Positions 1 through 9,423 of a stretch of 64,000 nt of DNA are shown here, in pieces. This DNA comes from Bacteroidales bacterium (lineage in GTDB: Bacteria; Bacteroidota; Bacteroidia; Bacteroidales; UBA1556): contig JAGLCR010000002.1 in the NCBI GenBank assembly GCA_023146135.1, positions 1 to 64,000 of the forward strand, read 5' to 3'. The notes under the pieces were generated by a model. It saw only the letters and a list, made by a program, of their open reading frames with translations, was not told the origin of the DNA and searched no databases. The position numbers and the translations under genes were made by a program. Position 1 is the first letter of the stretch. Each line of letters starts with the position of its first letter.

Positions 1-79
1 AAGTTTAGATGCGTTTGCCCTAATAGATTAAGTTCACCTATTTTTTAATTCCAAAAAAATAAACGAAATTTGTTGACTT

Positions 80-1858
80 ATGATGAGTGTTCAACAGCAT
101 ATCGATAAGTTTAATGTCTGGCGCGAGCATCACATTAGCCAGCAGCAGTTTGTCTTGTTTTTAAGTGTAATTATTGGCTTAATAACAGGAGTGGCTGCTT
201 ACTTGATGAAGACTTTCGTTATCTACCTTAAAGATTTTCTGATTGATCGTTACGAGGTTGATCAAAGCAATCTCCTATTATATGTTTATCCCATGGCGGG
301 AATCCTATTAACGGTGTTTTTCTTGAGGTGGATTGTTCGTGATGATGTGCGGCATGGTATTCCACGTATTTTGTATGTAATCTCCAAAAAGGGAGGCGAA
401 ATGCGCAAACATAAAACTTTTTCATCCTTTATTGGTGGAGCACTTACCTCAGGTTTTGGAGGCTCGGCCGGGCTGGAGTCACCCATTATATCCACAGGGG
501 CTTCTGTGGGTTCTACTTTTGCCAGTGCCTTTAACTTAAATTTCAAGACCAAAACCTTACTCATTGGAGCAGGGGCTGCTGGTGCAATGGCCTCAATTTT
601 TACCACACCTATTGCAGCGGTGATTTTTAGCATGGAAGTTTTAATGCTCGACCTCACTGCGGCATCCATACTGCCATTACTTATAAGCTCGGTTACGGGT
701 GCTATTACTGCCAAATTATTGATGTCGGACGAGGTGCTCTTTCACTTTTCGTTGGACAATCATTTTGAGGTGCCCGATCTTCCTTTTTATATTCTGCTAG
801 GTATTTTGGCGGGTTTTGTTTCGCTGTATTTTAATCGAAGCAATTATGTGATAAGTAAGTGGATGAACAATATTAAGGATGCCAGACGTAGAACTATTGT
901 GGGAATGCTTCTGATGGGTCTATTAATATTTATTTTTCCAGTACTCTTTGGTGAGGGTTATAATTTTCTAAAAATTATTATTGATGGAGATCCAAAAGAG
1001 CTTACTTCATGGAGTTTTTTCTATGATTATCGTATGAATTTTTGGATTTTTTCAGCCTTTTTATTTTTGGTTTTGCTATTAAAAATTGTAGCTACTACAT
1101 TAACCATAGAAAGCGGAGGTGTAGGGGGAATATTTGCTCCTGCAGTATTTACAGGAGGTATTACGGGCTATTTGTTTTCAAGTATTGTTAATCATTTTGA
1201 TTGGCTACGTCACCTTAACGAAAAATCATTTACACTGGTAGGAATGGCGGCCGTATTAGGTGCCGTATTACATGCTCCCTTGACGGCTATTTTCTTTGCT
1301 GCCGAAATTACCAATGGCTATCATCTGATGTTGCCATTGATGCTCACCACAAGTGTTGCTTATTCTACAATTAAGCTATTCGACTCGCACTCGATTTTTA
1401 ATAGGCAACTGGCCGAACGAGGACAGCTACTAACACATCACAAAGATAAAGCGGTACTTACATTGCTGGCTGTATCGAGTGTGATTGATAAGGATTTTAA
1501 CACCATTGGTCCTGAAGCGAGTTTGGGCGACCTTGTTAAAGAAATAGCTCATTCTAAGCGAAATATTTTTCCAATTATTAAGGAGGATAATACATTTATT
1601 GGGCTTATTGCGATGGATGATGTACGAGAAGATATGTTTAAGCCCGAGTTGTATTCAAAGCCTGCCATTGATTATATGATGCAACCCAAAGACTCGGTTT
1701 CGTCGAAGCAAACCATGGAAATGGTAATGCAAAAATTCAACGAGACAGATTATTATAATTTACCAGTAATTGATGATGGAAAATATGTGGGCTTTGTTTC
1801 TCGCTCAAATGTTTTCTTGGCTTATCGTAAGACCTTGCTAGAGGTTAGTCTGGATTAG
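80..1858 (+). CDS. ClC-family chloride channel/transporter with C-terminal CBS pair
   Basis: Predicted inner-membrane ClC anion channel or transporter of 592 aa: about 10-12 hydrophobic segments up to residue ~440, then two cytoplasmic CBS domains (~455-590) that usually sense nucleotides. Visible ClC signatures are RHGIP near residue 92, GSAGLESP with the gating glutamate E133, and GGVGGIFAPAVFTGG near residue 350. At the position of the internal proton glutamate of E. coli ClC (FIIEE), this protein reads FSMEV, so V187 replaces Glu as in vertebrate ClC channels. That suggests uncoupled chloride flow rather than Cl-/H+ exchange (inference). The start may be either of two adjacent ATG codons. 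No clear terminator follows; lysS lies 118 bp downstream with its own promoter. Confidence 0.93.
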   Translation: MMSVQQHIDKFNVWREHHISQQQFVLFLSVIIGLITGVAAYLMKTFVIYLKDFLIDRYEVDQSNLLLYVYPMAGILLTVFFLRWIVRDDVRHGIPRILYVISKKGGEMRKHKTFSSFIGGALTSGFGGSAGLESPIISTGASVGSTFASAFNLNFKTKTLLIGAGAAGAMASIFTTPIAAVIFSMEVLMLDLTAASILPLLISSVTGAITAKLLMSDEVLFHFSLDNHFEVPDLPFYILLGILAGFVSLYFNRSNYVISKWMNNIKDARRRTIVGMLLMGLLIFIFPVLFGEGYNFLKIIIDGDPKELTSWSFFYDYRMNFWIFSAFLFLVLLLKIVATTLTIESGGVGGIFAPAVFTGGITGYLFSSIVNHFDWLRHLNEKSFTLVGMAAVLGAVLHAPLTAIFFAAEITNGYHLMLPLMLTTSVAYSTIKLFDSHSIFNRQLAERGQLLTHHKDKAVLTLLAVSSVIDKDFNTIGPEASLGDLVKEIAHSKRNIFPIIKEDNTFIGLIAMDDVREDMFKPELYSKPAIDYMMQPKDSVSSKQTMEMVMQKFNETDYYNLPVIDDGKYVGFVSRSNVFLAYRKTLLEVSLD

Positions 1859-1951
1859 ATTAATTTCAGTCTATCAAAATAGGAATTAGCCCTTTTACCT
1901 AAGGTGCTTAAAAAAAACAATGCTTTCAAGTCATGATAGCCGCTTTAGTAT

Positions 1952-1959
1952 TATCTTTG
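1952..1959 (+). promoter_or_regulatory. minus-7 promoter box for lysS
   Basis: TATCTTTG matches the Bacteroidota housekeeping minus-7 consensus TAnnTTTG and lies 17 bp before the lysS ATG. No good TTTG minus-33 element is visible at the usual 19-21 bp spacing. Confidence 0.6.
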
Positions 1960-1976
1960 CCCCAAATTATTAATAG

Positions 1977-3692
1977 ATGATGGAATTAACAGAACAAGAA
2001 TTAGTTAGAAGAAATTCGCTAAACGAATTATATAAATTGGGAATCAACCCTTATCCTCCTGAGGAGTTTAAGGTAAACACGAGCAGTGTTGAGATCCAAG
2101 AGAATTTTCCGAAAGAAGCTTCGAGCTATCAAGAGATAAGTATAGCGGGTCGTATAATGAGCCGTCGTATTATGGGAGCTGCTAGTTTTGCTGAAATACA
2201 AGACGAAAAAGGCCGCATTCAATTATATTTGAAACGTGACTCATTATGCCCAACAGAGGACAAAACACTTTATAATATTGTTTATAAAAAACTTTTGGAT
2301 ATTGGTGATATCATTGGTGTTAAGGGCTATGCATTTACCACCAAGATGGGAGAGATTTCGATTCATGTAAGCGAAATGACCCTGCTGAGTAAGGCGCTAC
2401 GACCTTTACCCATAGTAAAAGAAAAAGACGGTAAAACATACGATGCTTTTACTGACCCTGAACAGCGCTATCGCCAACGTTATGTGGATTTGATAGTAAA
2501 CACGAAGGTTCGTGACACCTTTATTCGTCGAAGTAAGGTGATTAACTCCATGCGTGAGTATTTCAATAAGCATGAGTATTTGGAAGTGGAGACCCCTATT
2601 TTGCAACCCATTCCAGGTGGTGCTGCTGCTCGTCCTTTTGTAACCCACCATAATGCGTTGAACATGCCTCTTTATTTGCGTATTGCAAATGAGCTTTATC
2701 TCAAACGATTGATTGTAGGTGGATACGAAGGTGTTTACGAGTTTGCCAAAGACTTCCGTAATGAGGGGATGGATCGTACTCATAATCCAGAGTTTACTGT
2801 AATGGAGATTTATGTAGCCTATAAAGACTACAATTGGATGATGGATTTTACCGAAAAAATGCTGGAAAAAGTAGCCGTGGATATAAATGGTACATCCACA
2901 GTAATCTATGGAGAGAATGAAGTGCATTTTAAGGCGCCATTTGCTCGCGTTCCTATGCTTACGGCTATTAAAGACCATACCGGCTTTGACCTTAATGGAA
3001 TGAGTGAGGATGAGATTCGAGAAGTGGCAAACAAACTGGAAATAGAAACAGACCCTTCCATGGGGAAAGGGAAGCTAATAGATGAAATATTTGGAGAGAA
3101 GTGTGAACACCACTATATTCAACCAACCTTTATTACAGACTACCCTGTAGAGATGTCGCCACTGTGTAAGAAACATCGCGATAATTCGGAACTTACCGAG
3201 CGGTTTGAGTTGTTTGTAAATGGAAAAGAATTGGCCAATGCATATACCGAGCTTAATGACCCAATTGATCAGAGAGCGCGTTTTGAAGAGCAATTACAGC
3301 TTTCTGAAAAAGGTGATGATGAAGCCATGTTTATCGATGAGGATTTCTTGCGCGCATTAGAATATGGCATGCCGCCAACATCGGGAATGGGAATTGGCAT
3401 CGATCGTTTGGTGATGTTTATGACTAATAATGACTCGATTCAAGAAGTATTATTATTCCCTCAAATGCGACCAGAGAAAAAGCCTGAAATGACTACTGAC
3501 GCAGAGTTTGTGGCTGTAGGTATTCCTAGCGAATGGGTAGCGGTATTACGCAAAGCGGGTGTAAACACCATGGATGCCTTGAAGGAGCAGAACCCTAATA
3601 AATTGCATGGACAACTATGTGGATTGCGAAAGAAAATGAAATTAGAAATAAAAAACCCAACTCCAGAAGAGCTTAAGGAGTGGGTGAGATAG
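1977..3692 (+). CDS. lysS: Lysyl-tRNA synthetase, class II
   Basis: Charges tRNA-Lys with lysine in the cytoplasm. An N-terminal OB-fold anticodon-binding domain (~55-150) is followed by the class II catalytic core with motif 2 ([20 protein letters not shown]) and motif 3 ([12 protein letters not shown]). At 571 aa it is about 70 residues longer than the usual bacterial enzyme: after motif 3 there is an extra C-terminal domain (from ~505, [18 protein letters not shown]) that looks like a small helix-hairpin-helix module. From memory, Bacteroidota LysRS proteins share this extension. The start is one of two adjacent ATG codons. A strong terminator follows directly. Confidence 0.97.
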   Translation: MMELTEQELVRRNSLNELYKLGINPYPPEEFKVNTSSVEIQENFPKEASSYQEISIAGRIMSRRIMGAASFAEIQDEKGRIQLYLKRDSLCPTEDKTLYNIVYKKLLDIGDIIGVKGYAFTTKMGEISIHVSEMTLLSKALRPLPIVKEKDGKTYDAFTDPEQRYRQRYVDLIVNTKVRDTFIRRSKVINSMREYFNKHEYLEVETPILQPIPGGAAARPFVTHHNALNMPLYLRIANELYLKRLIVGGYEGVYEFAKDFRNEGMDRTHNPEFTVMEIYVAYKDYNWMMDFTEKMLEKVAVDINGTSTVIYGENEVHFKAPFARVPMLTAIKDHTGFDLNGMSEDEIREVANKLEIETDPSMGKGKLIDEIFGEKCEHHYIQPTFITDYPVEMSPLCKKHRDNSELTERFELFVNGKELANAYTELNDPIDQRARFEEQLQLSEKGDDEAMFIDEDFLRALEYGMPPTSGMGIGIDRLVMFMTNNDSIQEVLLFPQMRPEKKPEMTTDAEFVAVGIPSEWVAVLRKAGVNTMDALKEQNPNKLHGQLCGLRKKMKLEIKNPTPEELKEWVR

Positions 3693-3725
3693 TACGCACA
3701 TATTATTTCTGAAAAAATGCTATTG

Positions 3726-3758
3726 CCGCCCGTATAATTACTTATACGGGCGGTTTTT
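3726..3758 (+). terminator. Intrinsic terminator after lysS
   Basis: Perfect 12-bp stem CCGCCCGTATAA / TTATACGGGCGG with a TTAC loop, followed by five T, 34 bp after the lysS stop. Confidence 0.93.
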
Positions 3759-4007
3759 ATTTAAAGCTGTTTGTTTTGCTCTGCTAAGATTATACCTTTT
3801 TGACTTACCTAATTATTCCTTAAATTCAATTAATCTCATTTTTGGCACAGTTTATGAAATGTGTAAAGCGAACTGCATATTTTTCATATTGGCCAATAAC
3901 AGAAGGCAATAGCAAAAAAAGACCAATTCTTTTTAATGGGATTTCTACGCTCAATCTTTCTTGAAATATGATGCATTATTACTCATTAATTATTTAAAAA
4001 TTGTATT
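3759..4007. other. Noncoding leader region before the tonB-like gene
   Basis: About 250 bp of AT-rich sequence without a convincing ORF. It must hold the promoter of the TonB-family gene, but no exact TAnnTTTG box is visible; TATACCTTTTTG near 3791 is the closest match and has extra T bases. No RNA fold or repeat was recognised. Confidence 0.4.
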
Positions 4008-4682
4008 ATGGAAATCAAAAAGAGTAAGAACGCCAACTTAGAAAAAGGGCGAAGTACAAATCTATTGATTGGTTTATTATTGAGCTTGGCATTTGTGTGG
4101 ATGTCATTTGAGTACAAAACTTATGATCATGACAGTGCTATGGAAGAAATAGCACATATGGATTTTGAAGAAGAGGATTTGATTATTCAAACTAAAGCTC
4201 CGGAGCCTATTAAACCACCACCAGTGAAAATATTTACTAAACTCATTGAAGTGGATGATGATGTTATAGTGCCTGATATTGATATTGATGTTGAAACAGA
4301 TGGGGATGATGATATTGAGGATCCAGTTATTTATGACGATGAAATAGATGATGATGACGAAGGCAATATTTTTGTCTTTGTAGAAGATCATCCTGCTTAT
4401 CCTGGTGGAGATATTGCGCGTATTAAGTATCTTAAAAAGAGCGTTAATTATCCGATGATGGCTATTGAGAGCCTAATCCAAGGCACAGTGTATGTTACTT
4501 TTGTAGTGGAGAAAGATGGTAGAATTACTGATGTGAAAGTGATTAGTGGAATTGGTGGAGGATGCGATGAAGAGGCTGTACGTGTAATTAAGAAAATGCC
4601 TAAGTGGAATCCTGGAAAACAAAGAGGTATTCCTGTGAGAGTACAAATTAATGTACCGATAAAATTTAAGCTAAGTAGTTAG
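4008..4682 (+). CDS. TonB-family energy transducer
   Basis: Predicted TonB-like protein (224 aa) that would pass proton-motive-force energy from ExbBD to outer-membrane receptors. One N-terminal transmembrane segment (~18-36) is followed by an unusually acidic, Asp-rich periplasmic linker (~65-125, with a PEPIKPPPVK stretch) and a C-terminal TonB domain (YPGGDIARIKYLKKSVNYP ... GTVYVTFVVEKDGRITDVKV ... WNPGKQRGIPVRVQINVPI). The very acidic linker differs from the Pro/Lys-rich linker of E. coli TonB. It stands alone, with no exbB/exbD next to it, and ends at a terminator facing the SpoIID operon. Which receptor it serves is unknown; one TonB-dependent receptor lies at 18.9-21.1 kb. Confidence 0.92.
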   Translation: MEIKKSKNANLEKGRSTNLLIGLLLSLAFVWMSFEYKTYDHDSAMEEIAHMDFEEEDLIIQTKAPEPIKPPPVKIFTKLIEVDDDVIVPDIDIDVETDGDDDIEDPVIYDDEIDDDDEGNIFVFVEDHPAYPGGDIARIKYLKKSVNYPMMAIESLIQGTVYVTFVVEKDGRITDVKVISGIGGGCDEEAVRVIKKMPKWNPGKQRGIPVRVQINVPIKFKLSS

Positions 4683-4689
4683 ACTTATT

Positions 4690-4728
4690 GCATTGAGTGG
4701 GAGAGTATACCTGCTCAATGCTTTTTTT
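4690..4728 (+). terminator. Intrinsic terminator after the tonB-like gene
   Basis: GCATTGAG pairs with CTCAATGC around a 16-nt loop and is followed by a run of T. It lies between two convergent genes. Confidence 0.85.
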
Positions 4729-5885
4729 TAAGGCATAAAATCGTAGCGTAATTCTGAGTAATGAATAAGACTGGTATTGGTGTAGTAAAACGAAATAATA
4801 TCCTTATAGTTAATGCCAATATTAGCCATTTTGATAGCACCTTGTTGACAAAGCCCCACCCCGTGTCCATAACCACGACCGTGAAATAAAACAGAATCAC
4901 CTTTTAGTTCAATGGAGAAGAAAGTAGAACGAAGATGTAAATCGCGTCGTATGGCTTTCAATGGAATAGCATTTTCAAAGAACACCTTACGCTCATTTTG
5001 TGTATAGGTACATGCTTTGTTGAGCATTATAGTATTTTCAATGGGGTAATTGTATTTTTCGTGCAAAAAATTTAGCCAATCGGTTTTAGTCATCATATAT
5101 TCCCAATGGGCATTCGACTCATGGGTGCAACAAGTATCTATTACCGATTTAAGATAGGAAGTTTCAATGGTCCATACATTTTCCGAATTAATAGTTTGCC
5201 CTCCACAATTTGAATGAAAAGCCGCTGAAATCATTCGGTTGTCATCATCAACAATCACTTCGCCACTTGTACGAGCTGTAGCGCGCGTAATATCGGAGTG
5301 ATGGCAACGACTAGAGTAGTATTGGCAATGCACATCGTCGCACAAATTAAAGCCTTCATCTGTATGCTTAAGATAGTTTACCAGTGCATATGTGCGGCAT
5401 GTAATAGCCTGAACGAAAAAGAATTGCAAATCTTTACTGCTTCCTAAAGCTTCAGATTGCACTACTCCTGCAGTATAGTTTTCTATGCCCACACGATTGA
5501 CAAGCTGTATTTTATTATCATAAATACGAATTATCAAATCATCATCATATTTACGAAGCTTTGTAGTTGAATTACTTATTTTAATAGAAAAAGCATTCAT
5601 AAAACCCTTACTCTTTAAGTGGATTTCACGAAACTGTCCTATTAAATTACTGTCTTGATAATAGTTGAGTAGGCTATCTTGAAATATTGCAATACGAATA
5701 CTATTACCCTTGAGCACTTCGCCAAAATCTTGTTGGTTTCCACGAACATGGTATTTTCCAGTAATTGAGGTAAAAACAATTTCTTTTTTTTCAATATTGT
5801 GAAAAATACCAATATCTAGTTTTACTGCTTTAAGACCAAAAGGAATGAAGAAGATTAAAAGAATAAACAGTTGTCGTAGTTTCAT
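4728..5885 (-). CDS. SpoIID/LytB-domain protein (peptidoglycan lytic transglycosylase-like)
   Basis: Secreted 385-aa protein with an N-terminal signal peptide (MKLRQLFILLIFFIPFGLKA). The SpoIID core is visible as YTAGVVQSEALGSS, with E145 at the place of the catalytic glutamate of B. subtilis SpoIID, then ITCRTYAL, AAFHSNCGG and a C-terminal GRGYGHGVGLCQQGA box. SpoIID cleaves glycan strands stripped of peptides; in non-sporulating Bacteroidota such proteins presumably act in cell-wall turnover (inference). Several cysteines (CDDVHCQYYSSRCHH) lie in the usual zinc-binding region. It is the last gene of the surE-lpxB operon, 3 bp after lpxB. Confidence 0.88.
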   Translation of the reverse strand: MKLRQLFILLIFFIPFGLKAVKLDIGIFHNIEKKEIVFTSITGKYHVRGNQQDFGEVLKGNSIRIAIFQDSLLNYYQDSNLIGQFREIHLKSKGFMNAFSIKISNSTTKLRKYDDDLIIRIYDNKIQLVNRVGIENYTAGVVQSEALGSSKDLQFFFVQAITCRTYALVNYLKHTDEGFNLCDDVHCQYYSSRCHHSDITRATARTSGEVIVDDDNRMISAAFHSNCGGQTINSENVWTIETSYLKSVIDTCCTHESNAHWEYMMTKTDWLNFLHEKYNYPIENTIMLNKACTYTQNERKVFFENAIPLKAIRRDLHLRSTFFSIELKGDSVLFHGRGYGHGVGLCQQGAIKMANIGINYKDIISFYYTNTSLIHYSELRYDFMP

Positions 5886-5888
5886 TTT

Positions 5889-6992
5889 TTACTTATTGTT
5901 TAGATATTTTACCATGAGTTTTGCGGCACGTTCAGAGGCACCATTAGGACCAACTTTTTGTTGCATCAGAGCATAATTTGAAAGCATGTTTTCACGCTTT
6001 TCACCGCCAATAAGAATACTACTAAGCTCTTTGCTAATACGCTCAAAGTTTAGGTCGTGTTGAACAAGCTCCACCACAATTTCTTGATCCATTATAAGGT
6101 TTACTAAAGAAATATATTTTATGCTTACAAGATTTTTGGCAATGGTATAAGAAATCGGATTGGCTTTATAACACACCACTTGAGGGATATTAAGAAGTGC
6201 AGTTTCAAGTGTTGCTGTTCCTGATGCAACCAATGCAGCTTCTGCCTGATCAAGCACTTTATAGGTTTCATCCAAAATGAGCTCGACTTTATTGTTGCCA
6301 ATAAGTTCTTTATACAATTCTTTTGGTAGATTGTGTGTGGCTGCAAGTACAAATCGATAATCTGGAAAGGCCTTAATCACTTGTAGCATATCAGGCAAGA
6401 TAAGCTGTAATTCTTGCTTTCGGCTGCCAGGCAATAGCGCGATAGTTTTTTGTGGCTTAGTGTTGGTGCTTCTTTGGTCTTTATGCTTTTGAATAGCATC
6501 CATAAGAGGGTTGCCAATGTAATCGACAGTAACTCCAAATTTTTCGTAAAATGCTGTTTCAAAAGGTAGAATAGTGAACATTCGTTCTACATTTTCTTTG
6601 ATAGTATAAACGCGTTTTTGTTTCCATGCCCATATTTTTGGAGAAATATAGTAAAACACACGGATACCTTTTTTATGAGCAAATTTTGCCATTTTCAAGT
6701 TAAAACCAGGATAATCGACAAGGATTAATACATCGGGCTTAAATTCTAATAATTGCTGTTTGCAAAGTTTGAAATTACGAAAAATGGTGAAAATATTTTG
6801 CACCACTTCCAAAAAACCCATGAATGCAAGCTCATTAATATGCTTTAGGGGCTTTATACCAGATGCCTCTTGCATTTTGTCGCCACCCCAATATTGAAAC
6901 TCTGATTGTGCATCCTCGGTACGAAGTGTTTTAATCAGGTTTGAAGCATGCAAATCGCCCGAAGGCTCGCCAGTAATAATAAAATACTTCAT
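5889..6992 (-). CDS. lpxB: Lipid-A-disaccharide synthase
   Basis: GT19 glycosyltransferase that joins lipid X and UDP-2,3-diacylglucosamine to form the lipid A disaccharide at the inner face of the inner membrane. Family marks: ITGEPSGDLHASNLIKTL at the N-terminus, NELAFMGFLEVV, YYISPKIWAWKQKR, YIGNPLMD, LLPGSRKQEL and ASGTATLETAL. At 367 aa it has normal length. It is third in a four-gene minus-strand operon; only 5 bp separate it from the upstream membrane-protein gene and 3 bp from the SpoIID gene. Confidence 0.97.
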   Translation of the reverse strand: MKYFIITGEPSGDLHASNLIKTLRTEDAQSEFQYWGGDKMQEASGIKPLKHINELAFMGFLEVVQNIFTIFRNFKLCKQQLLEFKPDVLILVDYPGFNLKMAKFAHKKGIRVFYYISPKIWAWKQKRVYTIKENVERMFTILPFETAFYEKFGVTVDYIGNPLMDAIQKHKDQRSTNTKPQKTIALLPGSRKQELQLILPDMLQVIKAFPDYRFVLAATHNLPKELYKELIGNNKVELILDETYKVLDQAEAALVASGTATLETALLNIPQVVCYKANPISYTIAKNLVSIKYISLVNLIMDQEIVVELVQHDLNFERISKELSSILIGGEKRENMLSNYALMQQKVGPNGASERAAKLMVKYLNNK

Positions 6993-6997
6993 AAATA

Positions 6998-7300
6998 TTA
7001 CATCAATAGATATTTGTAATGGAGGTAGAAATGAATAAGTGCTAATGTAAATGTGCTAAGCATCACTCCGCGACCTGTCATCTCGTATTTTGGATTTTGC
7101 AAGTAGGCATACATGATGAATAAATTGGAAAATATACTCACCAATTCAATGTTTTTGTCTTGTACTAACTGAATTCCCCAAGTAAGCTGCAAGCTCAGTG
7201 CATCAACAAGAAATGATAGTAAAAAGTATAATGCCACGGGAGTAATAGTGCCCGCAACAATACCCAATATAATGGAGTTTTTCTTTAGAATATTAAACAT
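6998..7300 (-). CDS. Small integral membrane protein, unknown function
   Basis: A 100-aa protein with three likely transmembrane segments (ILGIVAGTITPVALYFLLSFLV, SIFSNLFIMYAYL, STFTLALIHFYLHY). I do not recognise a named family. Its ATG abuts the surE stop with no gap and lpxB follows after 5 bp, so it is cotranscribed and probably translationally coupled with lipid A and nucleotidase genes. A role in the envelope is plausible but rests on context only. Confidence 0.75.
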   Translation of the reverse strand: MFNILKKNSIILGIVAGTITPVALYFLLSFLVDALSLQLTWGIQLVQDKNIELVSIFSNLFIMYAYLQNPKYEMTGRGVMLSTFTLALIHFYLHYKYLLM

Positions 7301-8068
7301 CTATTCCCAGTTTTTTAGTTTTTCAATTTGTTGATATGCAGTGAAGTCGAATTGTACAGGAACAATCGATACATAGTAGTTTTCCAAAGCCCATTCATCG
7401 GTCGACTCATCATTTTCGTTTACAGTAAAGGTGCCTGTAAGCCAAAAATAAGGTTTGCCATTGCGTGGGTCATTACGTTCAGCAAAATCTTCTTTCCAAT
7501 AGGCTTTTGATTGTCTACAGATTTTCAATCCTTTATAATCATTATCTGCGACTAGCTTTGGGAAATTCACATTTAGTGCAATGCCTTTATCCAACCCTTG
7601 CTCAAGCACTTGCTTGGCAATTTTCAAAATATACTCCTCACTACGACTAAAATCTGCATCATGATTATAGTCTAAAATGGAAAAGCCAATGGCAGGAATT
7701 TCTCCCATCGCTCCTTCCAATGCAGCACCCATGGTGCCACTATAAATAATATTTATGGATGCATTGGAACCGTGGTTAATACCTGAAACAATAAGGTCGG
7801 GCTTGCGCTCCAATAGTCGATGAAGACCAAATTTCACGCAATCTACAGGCGTTCCATTTAAACTATATTCTTTATAATCTTCTGTAATTTCAATTTCTTT
7901 ATATACTAGGGGGCATTTAATGGTAATGGCGTGGCTCATGGCCGATTGAGGGTCTTCTGGAGCCACTACAACGACCTTTCCTAGCTTGCGCATCAATTCA
8001 ATTAACTTACGAATCCCAGGAGCAGTAATTCCATCGTCGTTGGTAACTAATATAAGTGGTTTAGACAT
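7301..8068 (-). CDS. surE: 5'/3'-nucleotidase SurE
   Basis: Survival protein SurE, a metal-dependent nucleoside monophosphatase (255 aa from the chosen start). The metal site NDDGI lies right after the N-terminus (MSKPLILVTNDDGI), and SGINHGSNASINIIYSGTMGAALEGA is the second hallmark. The ORF track starts nine codons further upstream at 8095, but that start lies inside a TATCTTTG promoter box (8093-8100), so the ATG at 8068 is the real start. First gene of an operon continuing through the small membrane protein, lpxB and the SpoIID gene. Confidence 0.96.
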   Translation of the reverse strand: MSKPLILVTNDDGITAPGIRKLIELMRKLGKVVVVAPEDPQSAMSHAITIKCPLVYKEIEITEDYKEYSLNGTPVDCVKFGLHRLLERKPDLIVSGINHGSNASINIIYSGTMGAALEGAMGEIPAIGFSILDYNHDADFSRSEEYILKIAKQVLEQGLDKGIALNVNFPKLVADNDYKGLKICRQSKAYWKEDFAERNDPRNGKPYFWLTGTFTVNENDESTDEWALENYYVSIVPVQFDFTAYQQIEKLKNWE

Positions 8069-8092
8069 ATTCTGTTTTGTAAAAATGATGGG

Positions 8093-8100
8093 CAAAGATA
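8093..8100 (-). promoter_or_regulatory. minus-7 promoter box for the surE-lpxB operon
   Basis: On the minus strand it reads TATCTTTG, a full match to TAnnTTTG, 25 bp before the corrected surE ATG. It excludes the longer upstream start. Confidence 0.65.
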
Positions 8101-8163
8101 GGGAAAAGTTAAGCTATGCATGATTGCTTGAAACATTAATTCTTTGCGATAGCAAACTAATTG

Positions 8164-8200
8164 AAAAAAAAAGAGATTGCCCATGTGGGAAACCTCTTTT
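8164..8200 (-). terminator. Terminator after the DUF2202 gene
   Basis: Imperfect hairpin AGAGATTGCCCA / TGGGAAACCTCT with A-rich and T-rich flanks on both sides. On the minus strand it ends in nine T, right for the DUF2202 gene; it may work in both directions. Confidence 0.75.
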
Positions 8201-8224
8201 GTGATATAAAATAGTTGAATTGGG

Positions 8225-8860
8225 TTAGTTGCAATTGTTTGGTTTTTCGTGAGAGCCATTAATAATGGCATCATAGTCAGTCTGACTTAAAAACTGTGGA
8301 GTATATGTATAGCCAGCATTTTTCATGTTTTTTTCAAATGAACGCATATGGTTTCTTGAACCTGTTAGTAATACATCGTAAGTACATTTTAAATCTTCGT
8401 TATCGGTAATGTCAATATATTTTATTAGATCAACAATATCTACTTCTTCAATGGTAGCACCAACAATGAAAGCTGCTATTAATGAATCTTTTCCACTATC
8501 AACTAATTGGTCGTATAGTTTTTGTAGATCATCATTCACAAATTTGCCGGTATCCTGACTTATTACATCTTTAAGCTTAAATTGTTCTACACGGTCAAGT
8601 AATAAATCCATATGAGTCTGTTCACTTTTACTAATATTTGAAAATACTTTGGCATTCCAAAGCTCGTACATTTTGAAATAGGAATCGCGAGCAAGTTTTT
8701 CTTCTTCACGCATAAAAATTAAACCTTCGGCATCTGAGGCGCTTAATAAGCTTGTATCATCTGGAATTGTTGAGTCATTATCATTTTTATCACAAGATAG
8801 GAAGATTGTTCCACTAGTTAAGATGAGCATAAGAGCTGCAATTTTCAATACTGTTTTCAT
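8225..8860 (-). CDS. DUF2202 ferritin-like lipoprotein
   Basis: A 211-aa lipoprotein: N-terminal hydrophobic signal ending in the lipobox FLSC, then an acidic stretch. The rest matches the DUF2202 ferritin-like pattern as I know it: LIFMREEEKLARDSYFKMYE, SKSEQTHMDLLLDRVE and SRNHMRSFEKNM, with Glu and His residues (REEEK, EQTH, RNH) placed as in a four-helix di-iron carboxylate fold. Enzyme activity is unknown. It appears monocistronic, with a terminator downstream and a tandem repeat directly before its ATG. Confidence 0.85.
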   Translation of the reverse strand: MKTVLKIAALMLILTSGTIFLSCDKNDNDSTIPDDTSLLSASDAEGLIFMREEEKLARDSYFKMYELWNAKVFSNISKSEQTHMDLLLDRVEQFKLKDVISQDTGKFVNDDLQKLYDQLVDSGKDSLIAAFIVGATIEEVDIVDLIKYIDITDNEDLKCTYDVLLTGSRNHMRSFEKNMKNAGYTYTPQFLSQTDYDAIINGSHEKPNNCN

Positions 8861-8862
8861 AG

Positions 8863-8910
8863 TTTATTATTTAAGTTAATATTTATTATTTAAGTTAATA
8901 TTTATTATTT
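8863..8910. repeat. Tandem 19-bp AT-rich repeat, 2.5 copies
   Basis: The unit TTTATTATTTAAGTTAATA occurs twice in direct succession (8863-8881, 8882-8900), followed by ten more bases of a third copy. The array begins 2 bp before the DUF2202 start codon, so copy number would change its leader. Confidence 0.9.
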
Positions 8911-9000
8911 TCTTATAGAGTACTATAATCACCGAAATACAGTAAATTAATTGTTACAATATTTGTAGTAATATGTGTAATATTAAAAAGCTTAAAAAGT

Positions 9001-9417
9001 TTAGATTTTAAGCCATTCCAAAGTATGCCAAAAAAAGTACTTTGAGCCCACAACCTCAATATCTTTTTCGCGTATTTCGGTTATTTTCAAATTGAAGATC
9101 ATTCCTTTCTCTGGCCCGTACATTTTTCCATTAATCCATTGTTTTTCGTCCATATCAAACTCCAAGCCATGAATGATAAGCATGCCTAAAAGTGGAGTGC
9201 TATGCTCAGAATCATCAGGGTTTTTAGTGTCAGTTGTTTGACCGTTTTGGTATCCATTCAATGCAATGATTTTACCAAAGTATTTATTTCCTTCTTTGTA
9301 TATTTCGATATCTAAATCGTTGGGTAAATGATATTTCCCTATAATATCGTCGCCTACTTGGGCATGTGCCAAGCTTGTGAAGAAAAGAAGTGCTAATAAT
9401 ATTTTTAGATGCTTCAT
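9001..9417 (-). CDS. DUF2147-family secreted protein
   Basis: A 138-aa protein with a signal peptide ending SLAHAQ. The body fits DUF2147: an early GKYHLP/IEIYKEGNKYFGKI part, then DTKNPDDSEHSTPLLGMLII and INGKMYGPEKGMIFN. Members are small periplasmic beta-rich proteins of unknown activity. It is last in the MMPL operon, 6 bp after the porin-like gene, so it probably takes part in the same envelope process (inference from position). Confidence 0.82.
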   Translation of the reverse strand: MKHLKILLALLFFTSLAHAQVGDDIIGKYHLPNDLDIEIYKEGNKYFGKIIALNGYQNGQTTDTKNPDDSEHSTPLLGMLIIHGLEFDMDEKQWINGKMYGPEKGMIFNLKITEIREKDIEVVGSKYFFWHTLEWLKI

Positions 9418-9423
9418 AGAGGA

